Assembly (NCBI RefSeq): GCF_028583425.1
Contig: NC_072791.1
Coordinates: 30,573,368-30,637,367 of the forward strand
From: Eublepharis macularius
Lineage: Eukaryota; Chordata; Lepidosauria; Squamata; Eublepharidae
Length of the DNA stretch: 64,000 nucleotides
Reading direction: 5' to 3'
Shown: one piece after another, positions 18,590 to 27,800 of the stretch
Layout of the letters: each line of letters starts with the position of its first letter
Position numbering within the stretch: position 1 is the first letter of the stretch
Made by a program: the position numbers and the translations under genes
The notes under the pieces: generated by a model
Seen by the model: only the letters and a program-made list of their open reading frames with translations
What the model was told of the DNA's origin: nothing
Database searches by the model: none

Positions 18590-20560
18590 GTAGTGATCTA
18601 TCCACTACTTAAAAAACCATCCCTAGACAAAAATGATATGGCCAATTATTGGCCAATCTCTAATCTGCTCTTTCTAGGCAAATTGATTGAGATAGTAGTA
18701 GCAGACAAATTTCAGGTCTTCTTGGATAACTCTGGTGCTCTGGACCCTTTTCAACTCTGAATTCAAGCTACAGTAGAGGACAGAAATGGCTCTGGAGGAT
18801 TCAGTGGATGATCTCAGTCTGAATGTAGAGTGACAAATGCCATATGTCTTTGTTGCTTCTCCTGGATCTAACTGAATAACAAAGAATGTGACCAACTAAC
18901 TACAAAAGCATGAGAAATCAATACAAAATCAATCTGAAAATAATGAATTTATAGTGAACAAACTCATAAATATAGTCAGTAACACTCTTAACAGAAGCCC
19001 CGGTACACACCTGAACCACCCCGTGGAAAAAAGCAAGAGAGGGGAAAAGGCTACATAAGAGTAAGGGAAGGCTGTGTGAAGCCCCAAACATACATTACAT
19101 AAACCAGTTGCTTAAACATAAATATGTGCAACAAGTATTACATAAGCATAAGACCACATAGTTACCACATAGACCACATAAGACATTTGCGGTTACACTT
19201 TGCGGTTACACTTTGGATTCACTAATATATTACCTTTGCGGTTACACTTTCATTCATTTGATTGATTGGATTCACTAATATATGATCTTAACTGTGTGGT
19301 CTTATGCTTATGTAATACTTGTTGCACATATTTATGTTTAAGCAACTGGTTTATGTAATGTATGTTTGGGGCTTCACACAGCCTTCCCTTACTCTTATGT
19401 AGCCTTCCCCCCCTTGCTTTTTTCCACAGGGTGGTTCAGGTGTGTACCGGGGCTTCTGTTAAGAGTGTTACTGACTATATTTATGAGTTTGTTCACTATA
19501 AATTCATTATTTTCAGATTGATTTTGTATTGATTTCTCATGCTTATGTAGTTAGTTGGTCACATTCTTTGTTATTCAGTTTACTATGTGTGACTTTCTCT
19601 TTTGGGCTTGTCTCCTGGATCTAACTGCAGGCTTTGATACAGTAGATTGCCATCCTGTTGAGAAATTGGGAGGTAGACGAGGGTATCAGAGGATGTTTAA
19701 CCCATTCCTCATGGAACAGACTCAGAGGGTTGCTATTGGAGACCAGCTATGTTCAGTTTGGGAATTATCTTGCAGAATTCCACAGGGATCTTATCCATCA
19801 TGTTATTCAACTTCTATAAAAGCCTTTAGGAGAACTAGTTCATAACTATGGAATTGGATAACATCAATATGCAGATGAAACCCAGCTCTATCTAAACTCC
19901 CTGGTGATGCAGTAGAGGCCTTCAGTACCTGCCTGACAGCAGTGGTCAATTGGCTAAGAGCAAACAAATTGAAACTGAAACCAGACAAGACAGAAGTGAT
20001 GCTGGTTGGGAAGCTGATCTTGAAGGGCATTATGCTCTCTAGTTTAGTGGTGTTCAATTACAAACTTGGTGAAGAGCTCAGGGCTTATACTGGATCCAGC
20101 ATTTTTAGAGAATCAAGTTAAGCAGCTGCACACACACACAAAGCCTTCTTAAAACTCAGTCTAATGTGGAAGATGACTCCATACCTTGACCCAGCCAATC
20201 TGGCCACCTGGATCCATGCCATAGTAACACTGAGACTAGACTACTGTAATGCACTCTACATAGGTCTACCCTTGAAGGCAAATCAAAACCACCAGTTAGT
20301 GCCACATGCCAAAACTCAGTTTGTAGTCAGAGCTAGGCAGATCATGCATATTACTCCCATTCTGCATTACTGTATTGGCTACCCATCAGTTACTGGGCTC
20401 TATTCAAGGTTTGGGCTATCACATGCAATGCCTTTCACAGCCTTAGTCCCTCATATCTACGGGACCACCTATCTCCCTATGCATCTCCATCACAGCTTTG
20501 CTCATTTGATCAGGGCCTTCTGCAGGTGCCATCCTGCAAATGGCCAAAATCTGTAGTCAC
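18590..20560 (+). mobile_element. L2-type LINE reverse-transcriptase fragments
   Basis: 18590-18874 encodes VIYPLLKKPSLDKNDMANYW and PISNLLFLGKLIE. 19611-20560 encodes LLDLTAGFDTVD, IPQGSYPS, HQYADETQLYL and NWLRANKLKLKPDKTEVMLV. It ends with VTLRLDYCNALYIGLPLKA, the LDYCN motif of L2 ORF2. Many frame breaks. The copy at 62590-63730 lacks the foldback insert. Confidence 0.75.
18875..19610. mobile_element. Large foldback element with 17-bp target duplication
   Basis: Two long arms (about 18872-19110 and 19345-19578) are near-perfect inverted copies, e.g. AACAAAGAATGTGACCAACT against AGTTGGTCACATTCTTTGTT. The middle has TTGCGGTTACACTTT repeated three times. A 32-base unpaired tail follows the right arm. 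TCTCCTGGATCTAACTG flanks it on both sides (18858-18874 and 19611-19627). No ORF of a known transposase. The asymmetric inverted structure and long duplication fit Penelope-type foldbacks more than a cut-and-paste MITE, but the class is not proven. Confidence 0.75.
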
Positions 20561-20565
20561 TCCCA

Positions 20566-20800
20566 CTTCAACAACAACAACATTTGATTTATATACTACT
20601 CTTCAGGACAACTTAATGCCCACTCAGAGTAGTTTACAAAGTATGTTTTTATTATCCCTCATTAATCACCCTGTGATGTGGGTGGGGCTGAAAGAGCTGT
20701 GACTGACGCAAGGTCACCCAGCTGGCTTCAAATGGAGGAGGGGGGAATCAAACTCGGTTCTCCAGATTGGAGCCCTGCCACTCTTAACCACTACACCTTA
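20566..20800 (-). mobile_element. tRNA-derived SINE nested in L2
   Basis: On the minus strand GTGTAGTGGTTAAGAGTGGC (box A), then GGAGAACCGAGTTTGATTCC (box B), and a 3' end of AATGTTGTTGTTG type. L2 sequence resumes right after it at TATGGAATAACCTGCC. Confidence 0.8.
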
Positions 20801-21339
20801 TGGAATAACCTGCCTGTGAAGGTCAGGAAAGGTCCCGCCCTCCTGGCTCTCTTTGCAAACTATACAAAACCAAATTATTTGAGAGGGCTTTCATACACAG
20901 TTAATAGGGCTTATACTGTAAGGAAATGGTTCCAAAGAGATGCTTCTATAAATAGATAGGCACTGTAGACTGTACTACTATGCACTGTTTATTGTTGTTT
21001 ATTATGTTGTGTCCAGTTGCTTAAGTTTTGTTTCAATATTGTTTTCAAATTTCTGCAATCTATACCTTAGTGTATTGTTTATTGAATCCTTCCTCCAGAG
21101 ACCAGATTTACATCACTGCATCTTAAACTTTGATAGTTCAGCCCAGCAGGGAACACACTAATACTTTCAGTCACTCTACACGTTACTTCTTTTATGAGTT
21201 CTTCACGGAGCCAACCCATGCCCTCAGGGATTGGCTTCTGTTTTTTTAAAAAAACAGCATGCAAATGGGCTCAGAAAGCTGCCATTGGGTGAAGGAAAAC
21301 TCCTGCCTTTCTCCCAACTTTTAAAAATAACAACAACAA

Positions 21340-21855
21340 CAATAACGATATATTGTCGAAGGCTTCCATGCCTAGAAAACGATGGTTGTTTTGAATTTTC
21401 TGGGCTGTATAGCCGTGGTCTTGGCATTGTAGTTCCTGACATTTCGCCAGCAGCTGTGACTGGCACAACAGAGGTGTAGCACCAAAACACAGAGATCTCT
21501 CAGTGTCACAGTGTGGAGATGATGTAATTTATATCTACTCAGGAAGGTGGGTTTGGATTGAGTCATCCTGTAAGAGTTTCCCTTGATATTGGAGCATATC
21601 AAGCACCAATCCATATGCAAAAGAACCTCCTCAGGATACAGTGAAGCCTCCCTTCATTAGCATTCCAAACTCTTACAGGATGACTCAGCCCAAACCCACC
21701 TTTCTGAGTAGATATAAATTACCTGCCAACATCTTCTCCACACTGTGACACTGAGAGATCTCTGTCTTTTGCCAGTCACAGCTGCTGGTGAAACATCAGG
21801 AACTACAATGCCAAGACCACGGCTATACAGCCCGGAAAATCCACAACAACCAATA
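21340..21855. mobile_element. Penelope-like foldback (two inverted 3' ends)
   Basis: The left arm (about 21355-21600) and right arm (about 21650-21852) are inverted copies. Both contain GTGGTCTTGGCATTGTAGTT, read as its complement on the right, and TACAGGATGACTCA. The coding sense reads ETSGTTMPRPRLYSPEN, a peptide repeated at 28320-28538. Head-to-head 3' ends are known for Penelope-like elements; the assignment rests on recall of the family's typical structure. Confidence 0.6.
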
Positions 21856-22095
21856 ATAATAACATTTGATTTATATACCACCCTTCAGGATGACTTAACA
21901 CCCACTCAGAACTGTTTACAAAGCCTGTTATTATTATCCTCACAACAATCTTCCTGTGAGGTGGGTGGGGCTGAGAGAGCTCCGACAGAGCTGTGACTGA
22001 CTCAAGGTCACCCAGCTGGCTTCAAGTGGAGGAGTGGGGAATCAAACTCGGTTCTTCAGATTAGAGTCCTGCCACTCTTAACTACTACACCAAAC
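21856..22095 (-). mobile_element. tRNA-derived SINE, spans the duplication breakpoint
   Basis: The minus-strand box A and B are GTAGTAGTTAAGAGTGGC and CCGAGTTTGATTCCCCAC. The tail is AAATCAAATGTTATTATT on the minus strand. Its copy in the C unit (45475-45676) lacks the first about 37 bases, so the duplication begins inside this SINE. Confidence 0.8.
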
Positions 22096-22840
22096 TGGGT
22101 CTCCCTTTTCTGCTGCCGCACATGCACACAATACCTCCATGCGGAGCAGCAGAAATGGGGAAATGTCCCCCCTCTGTACTGAGGTGATGTGTGTCTGGCA
22201 GCACGTGGGTTGGCTGTGGAAAAGTAATGTGTCGAGTGACTGTTTATCTCCCCTACCTAATCCCTCACCACTCCTACTTCCTGGAGGGGAAGGTTTGTAG
22301 CAAGAAGCCATGTTATCATGTCAGTATGTTAATAGGGAAGCTGAGACATTTAGCCCTCCAAAAGGAGAAATCACTGTATTGTATTATTTCTTAATTTGGT
22401 CTCAACGGAGAATAGGAATCAAGCAGGCAGCTATAATTTGCATGATCTGGGGAGGTAAGGGGGAATCAGTCCCCTATGAACTATAGATCCTGTAGATCAA
22501 AGAGTATCACAGAGTTCAGCCATGGGAAAACCTCTAGCTCCACTTTTCCTGCCTCAGGTATTTCACAGTGCCAGCTCTGCTTCAGCTGTTTTCATCTCTC
22601 CATGATTCCAATTGAATGAATGGATCAGTCTCACCTTCCATACTAACAGATACTCAAATCTCGGACCCTGATATACATCAGACAAAAAGATCCCATTACA
22701 AAAGTTATTCAGTTTTGCATCTGTACATGCAGTCTTGACATGCAGAGGAGCCTTCCTGTATAGTTGAAAACTTTCCAGCACCACTGAACAAATTGCAGAG
22801 ACAAGCTAAAAATCCAGTGACTAATTCTATATCTAGCCTT
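22096..22840. other. 5' flank of serpin B, unassigned
   Basis: Shared with the C unit (45676-46420). No ORF of a known family and no clear repeat signature. Upstream regulatory sites may lie here but cannot be named. Confidence 0.5.
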
Positions 22841-22848
22841 GATAAATA

Positions 22849-22936
22849 CAGTGCAATCCTGAGGAGAGTTACTCCAGTCTAAGCCCATTGAAGTCAATGG
22901 CCTTAGACTGGAGTAACTCTCTATAGGACTGCACTC
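22849..22936. mobile_element. Palindromic MITE just upstream of the serpin B promoter
   Basis: CAGTGCAATCCTGAGGAGAG pairs with CTCTCTATAGGACTGCACT, and the centre CATTGAAGTCAATG folds on itself. It is absent at the matching C position near 46428-46432. It ends about 25 bases before the HNF1-like half site. Confidence 0.8.
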
Positions 22937-22961
22937 TTCGTCAATATTTGCTCAGCTTAAT

Positions 22962-23005
22962 GGTTAATGAGGAATATTGACCATTTTATTTCCATGCTAT
23001 ATAAA
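22962..23005 (+). promoter_or_regulatory. Candidate serpin B promoter (HNF1-like half site and TATA box)
   Basis: GGTTAAT at 22962-22968 matches the HNF1 half site that drives liver expression of SERPINA1, and TATATAAA at 22998-23005 is a strong TATA box. The spacing suits a start near 23029. The same two motifs recur before gene C. Liver expression is inferred from the family. Confidence 0.6.
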
Positions 23006-23028
23006 TAATTAAGGAAGGAGTATTGTAG

Positions 23029-23064
23029 AACGAGTAGATGTGATAGGTTTCCGCAGAAGACTTT
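23029..23064 (+). other. Candidate non-coding exon 1 of serpin B
   Basis: It runs from about 30 bases after the TATA box to a GACTTT|GTGAGT donor at 23064/23065. It would join the acceptor at 24154. The start is approximate. Confidence 0.5.
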
Positions 23065-23228
23065 GTGAGTATGATATGCATTATTCTTTTTTTTTAATTC
23101 TCTGCTTTGATCAACCAGTATTCATGTTCTCTGAAAAATACTTCACCATCTATTCCCTTTGATGATTAAAAACAAAATGACTAGCTCCATCTAAATTTAA
23201 AGCTTAATTTATTTCTAAGTTAGACTAA

Positions 23229-23316
23229 CAGAGCAATCCTAAGCAGAATTACACCGGTCTAAGCCCATTGAAATCAATGGGCTTAGACTGGTGTAACTTT
23301 GCTTAGGATTGCACTG
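23229..23316. mobile_element. Palindromic MITE with TAA target duplication (Harbinger-like)
   Basis: CAATCCTAAGCAGAATTACACC pairs almost perfectly with the right arm ending GCTTAGGATTGCACTG. It is flanked by TAA at 23226-23228 and 23317-23319. The C unit has a single TAA here (46721-46723), a clean empty site. It lies in intron 1 of serpin B. Confidence 0.85.
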
Positions 23317-23319
23317 TAA

Positions 23320-24154
23320 ATGTACTAGTTTATTATGCAGAGAGCAAAGTTTGGATGCAGAATCTCAGAGAAAGTTGGCATGGAATATAGAACTTTATTA
23401 CCAAACTGGAGGCAGTACAAAAAGTGGCACAACATAGCAAGCCAAATACTATAACATACTATCATGTAGCCAAGTCAAAAAATGGGGCTTCCTTCTGCTG
23501 CTCAGAAACTCGAGATTCTTATCCAAAAAAGTTATTTCTGTCTTCAAAGAATATGGAATATTTCTTTAGCTGAATGTAGGTGTTAAGTGCCTAAAATTTG
23601 CCACATGTGGCACAATTGAAATTGCGTTAAAGACAAGAGGAGATTTAAATGGATTCTAAGTTTCGTTCATAGAGCTTGAATTTCTGAAAGAAAAGCTGAA
23701 GTTTCCTGAAGGGAGAAGGCAACAGTCTGCAAATTAAATAGTTTTAATCTTTGAAATATTTTATAACGTTCTATGTTTTAAAAAAACTAACCGACAAGTA
23801 AATGGTAAACTATTCCGAGCACATACTTTGATACTTTAAGAAGTTTTGGTAATTACAAAAAAAATTAAAAATCTATTTTAGAGGTTTCCTAATATCCAAT
23901 ATCTTTTATATATACAGTTTTCTGAGATTTAGTCATTGTCATGCCACTAACAATAAGGGTGCACAAGGGATATTGAGTAATTCTTCAGATTTGAAGCACA
24001 ATCCCATATACTTCTATAAGCATTATTCATTTCAATAAAACAGCAGTTGCCAGTCAACTACACTATTGAACAAAACACCAGGCTGTTACAGGGGATTATG
24101 TGGGAGACGTTAACAATGGATTGATGTTCCCTAATCTTCATTTTCTTTTATCAG
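23320..24154. other. Serpin B intron 1, otherwise unassigned
   Basis: Matches the C unit apart from small indels, including about 75 bases (near 24020-24095) that C lacks. No repeat class recognised. Confidence 0.5.
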
Positions 24155-24838
24155 GACATTCTCTCATTCCAATGAAGTTCTCCCTCTGCCTCTGCTTACT
24201 ACTAATTGGTCTTCAAGTCCACTGTCATCATGTCCCAGGACATAGCGATGAACAGGAGGGAAATGGAGAGGAACACCCACTTGAACATCAACATCACCCT
24301 TTAGCAGGACAAGAAATCGAACCCAGCAGCTATAAAAAGATAGTTGACAGCAATGCTGAATTTCTGTTCCGATTGTATAAGCACATCACTTCAGATTCAG
24401 CAACCCAAAACATTTTCTTCTCTCCCCTGTGTATCTCCACGTGCTTTGCCATGCTGACTCTGGGTGCAAAAGATGAAACTCATCATCAGATTTTCCATGG
24501 ACTTGGTTTCAACCTTTCAGACATTCAGGAGAATGAGATCCATGCAGGGTTTAATCGAATAGTCCGCACGCTTAACCAACCCAATAATGTAACACAGATG
24601 ACTCTTGGGAATGCTTTGTTCATAGAAGAGTCATCGAAACCACTTCCTAAATTCCTGAATGATGTCAAAACCTTATATGAAGCTGAAACCTTTTCAACTA
24701 GTTTCAAGAACTCCAAAGCAGCAGAATATGAGATAAATGATTATGTAAAGAACAAAACTAATGGAAAAATCAGCCATGCAGTCAACAACCTAGATCCACA
24801 TACTGTAATGGTTCTTCTAAACTATATCTTCTTCAAAG
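24155..24838 (+). CDS. Serpin B exon 2
   Basis: The acceptor TTTTATCAG ends at 24154. Seventeen UTR bases precede the ATG at 24172; an upstream in-frame ATG at 24100 lies in the intron. The donor is CAAAG|GTAAAA at 24838/24839, phase 1. Differs from C at residues 63 (Glu/Lys), 73 (Thr/Ser) and 132 (Arg/Cys). Confidence 0.9.
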
Positions 24839-27800
24839 GTAAAAAAATGGGGTTTACTAATGAATGATGACAGAAGGAAAGATTCTATCAGCAAACTAGA
24901 ATGGTTCTCTATGCCAATATGGCTGGTAGTTGTAGTGAAAACTATGAATAAGTAAAGGAAGGGGGAGTTGTGGGCTTGTGGCCTGTACACTTGTGTTGGA
25001 GCCAAATATGGCAGAATGAAACTGGGATCTGTTGTGGCATTCCAAATTCCCATGTTTTTACCTAGAGCAGTTGGTGGTAGACATGGACATGAACAGCATT
25101 ACGAACAGAAAAAAACCATGAACAGCCTAATCTGCTGTTCTCAAACAAGCTGTTCATGAGGCCCCATCCTAAATGAACAAGTGATCGTTCCAAGCCTTGT
25201 TCATTGCCTTCGGCAGCCATTCATCAAGCCAGACAGTCTGGCATCTGCAATCAATCCACTTGGCAACCCAGGCAGGGAGGGACTGAACTCTGTCTGAACT
25301 CCTTCTGGCTTTCCTTCTGGTTTTAACTCTTCAAAGTACTTCCAGCAGAGAGTCCTGTTTTGCCACCGTGAAGAGAAAATGACAGCCAACGGGGAGACCC
25401 ATGGATCATGCTTTTCCCGGAGTGCAATCTCTCTGAAACTTGCGGGGGGAGGTCTTGAGAGGACAGGGAGGACTATGTCCTCTGCAAATTTGGTGGGCAT
25501 TGGACATTGGGAAGGTCACTTTTGTAACCCCTTAAACTAGCTGCCAGCAGACACTGCTGTTTTTGCCAGGACAGGGCCCTTTAAACTATCAGCTGGCAGG
25601 CAGCAAGGGAGAATCCCCCCCTGCCGCCTGCCAGCTGATAATTTAAAGGGATCTTGAAAGGGTCAGGTAAGTGGGTTTGAGGAGAGGGAGGCTAAGTGGG
25701 CGGGGTTGGGGGGTAGTTCTGGCCCCCACAAACAATGAACAACGAACATGTCCGGGAACAGTCCATGTTTGTCCATGTTCGTTGTTCAGTGTTCGTGGAT
25801 GGCAATGAACGACGAAAAGGGTGTTTAGTTTTTTCCCCCCATTCATGCCCGTGTCTAGTTGGTGGCAGACTGCTTAGCAAAGAAATGGAATGTATTGCAA
25901 ATTTCATAGTTCAGAATGGCAAGAGACTTTAGCTTGTATCCTTCCACTTCTTTCTCCAACTTTCTTCCAGCATGCAAAACCTTCCAATGTTGAAAGTGGA
26001 TTTTCAACTGGAGGATGAGCCATTTATATTGCATGATGCCTTCTTAGGCTATAGGAAGGCTTCAAATATCACTAAGCAGGCTTTTCTGCATTAATCTACT
26101 GTGCATATGCCCTCAAGCATCCTACTGCTTTACCCACTAACACTTTTGCCGTCTCATGTTCTGTGCTGTCCAAATAACTTACATCATCCCTTTACTTGGG
26201 CATGAGGTTTAGCACAGAACTCCTGCCTCTTGCATTTAGCGTCCTCTTACAAATAAGCATACAACTATTCTGCAATAGTGTGCCTATGTGAGAATTAACA
26301 TATATCCTACTCAGTGTAACCTGTTCTTTTTCTCCTTAGCCTCCTGGAAAAACCCTTTTAACCATGAATTGACCAGAGAAGCAGATTTCTTTGTCGATGC
26401 AAACACAACTGTGAAGGTCCACATGATGAGCCGTGAAGGTTATTATGATTTTTTCCATGATGACGACTTGTTGTGTTGGGTGGTCAGACTGCCTTACAAT
26501 GGAGATTTCTCAGCATGGTTCATTCTGCCAGACAAAGGCAAACTGAAGGAAGTGGAGGATGCTTTGGTAGTAGGCCTTCTGAACAAATGGAGAACATCTT
26601 TGAAACACAAGTAAGCCTTCATCTTGCGCTATTTGAAAAAAGGCTGCTGTATTATTAATACGGCATTAAACGATAAGTTAAAGCATTTGTTTTAAAACCA
26701 CACGTGATCTTTCATTGAATGATATATAATGCATTAACTTAGTATTCATTTACTGTGATCAAGGTAAATTTCCCTTCTGCTTTCTGTTCATACAGTATAC
26801 CAATAATCTCTCTTGACTAGGGACAGCTTGGAGAATTTATAGCATTTGATTTTTGACATGCAATGCAATGTCCTATTTCACTATTTATGATAGCAGGCAT
26901 GCAGTAATATATAATACTGGTTGTATGTTCACAGGTGGTGATATTTAGGATGGACTATATTTAATTATTTGCATGCAATAGTATCCAGAAGTGGGTAGTC
27001 TTTCACGGCTGAAGGCTTAATAATTTTTATGTCTTCAAATTGTAAGAACTCAAAAAATACCAACAATTCCAAGGCAATCTAGTTTTAACTTTTAGGTGAA
27101 AATTCATATTTAAGATCTAAATCTGAAATTCAGCTTCTAATTTCCTTCAAAACCAGTATAAAATATTTTGTGAATATGACAAGTTATGTGAATGTCTTGC
27201 AAATTTTACTTCACACAGTCTCCCAGTATAACCCTCACACATTCAAAGGAAACAAAAAAACACAAAAGAATTGAAAATAAGACTTCTTTTTCTAGTGAAA
27301 ACAACTCATAATAATAACTTTGGAAATTGCTGGGGGAAATAACGGTGTCAGTAGTGCTGCCCTCCAGCAGAACACAAACAGACGTTCAATTCCAACTTGG
27401 TCTCTTTAAGATGTTGTCACCTGCATTTCAATAAACAATCTCCAAAGTAACAGCCACGTTATTTTCTTTCGATAACCGGAAAAGCATAAAAATCCCAGAA
27501 CAATATTTTGCCTATATCTTTAATAGAAATCCACCCACTCTTATTGGATTCTTTTGGGCAGAATATTGCAAAATGCTTAGAGAAGGGACCACAGAGCTGT
27601 TAAATCCAGCATTCATGTCGGCAAGGAACTATTCAGAAGGAAGTTGAAATGGGAACTCAAGGGAGTTAAATCCCTCCAGGATGCATGTAGTGAATAAGTA
27701 TAAATAGGTACATTGTGTTTCACAACTGGCATCCACAGGTGTGTTTCTTGGCAACCACTTCCTTCTTCTCCAGAAGTATCTCTTCTCTAAAACAAAGAAT

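Larger units (their letters stand above)
17296..20960 (+). repeat. Third copy of the duplication tail, between genes A and B
   Basis: From TTAGAATTCC onward this matches 36088-37069 and 59224-60203 nearly base for base. From 18272 it matches 62275-64000. Similarity begins abruptly: the sequences left of 17296 and left of 36088 are unrelated. It carries L2 fragments, a foldback insert (18875-19610) and a SINE. It is best read as the leftover 3' end of another copy of the serpin B/C unit. Confidence 0.8.

Noticed and set aside
24100-24171. Upstream in-frame ATG (MGDVNNGLMF...) before the serpin B signal peptide; the same at 47465 for C
   Set aside because: It lies before the TTTTATCAG acceptor, in intron 1, and would put 24 residues ahead of a clear signal peptide.
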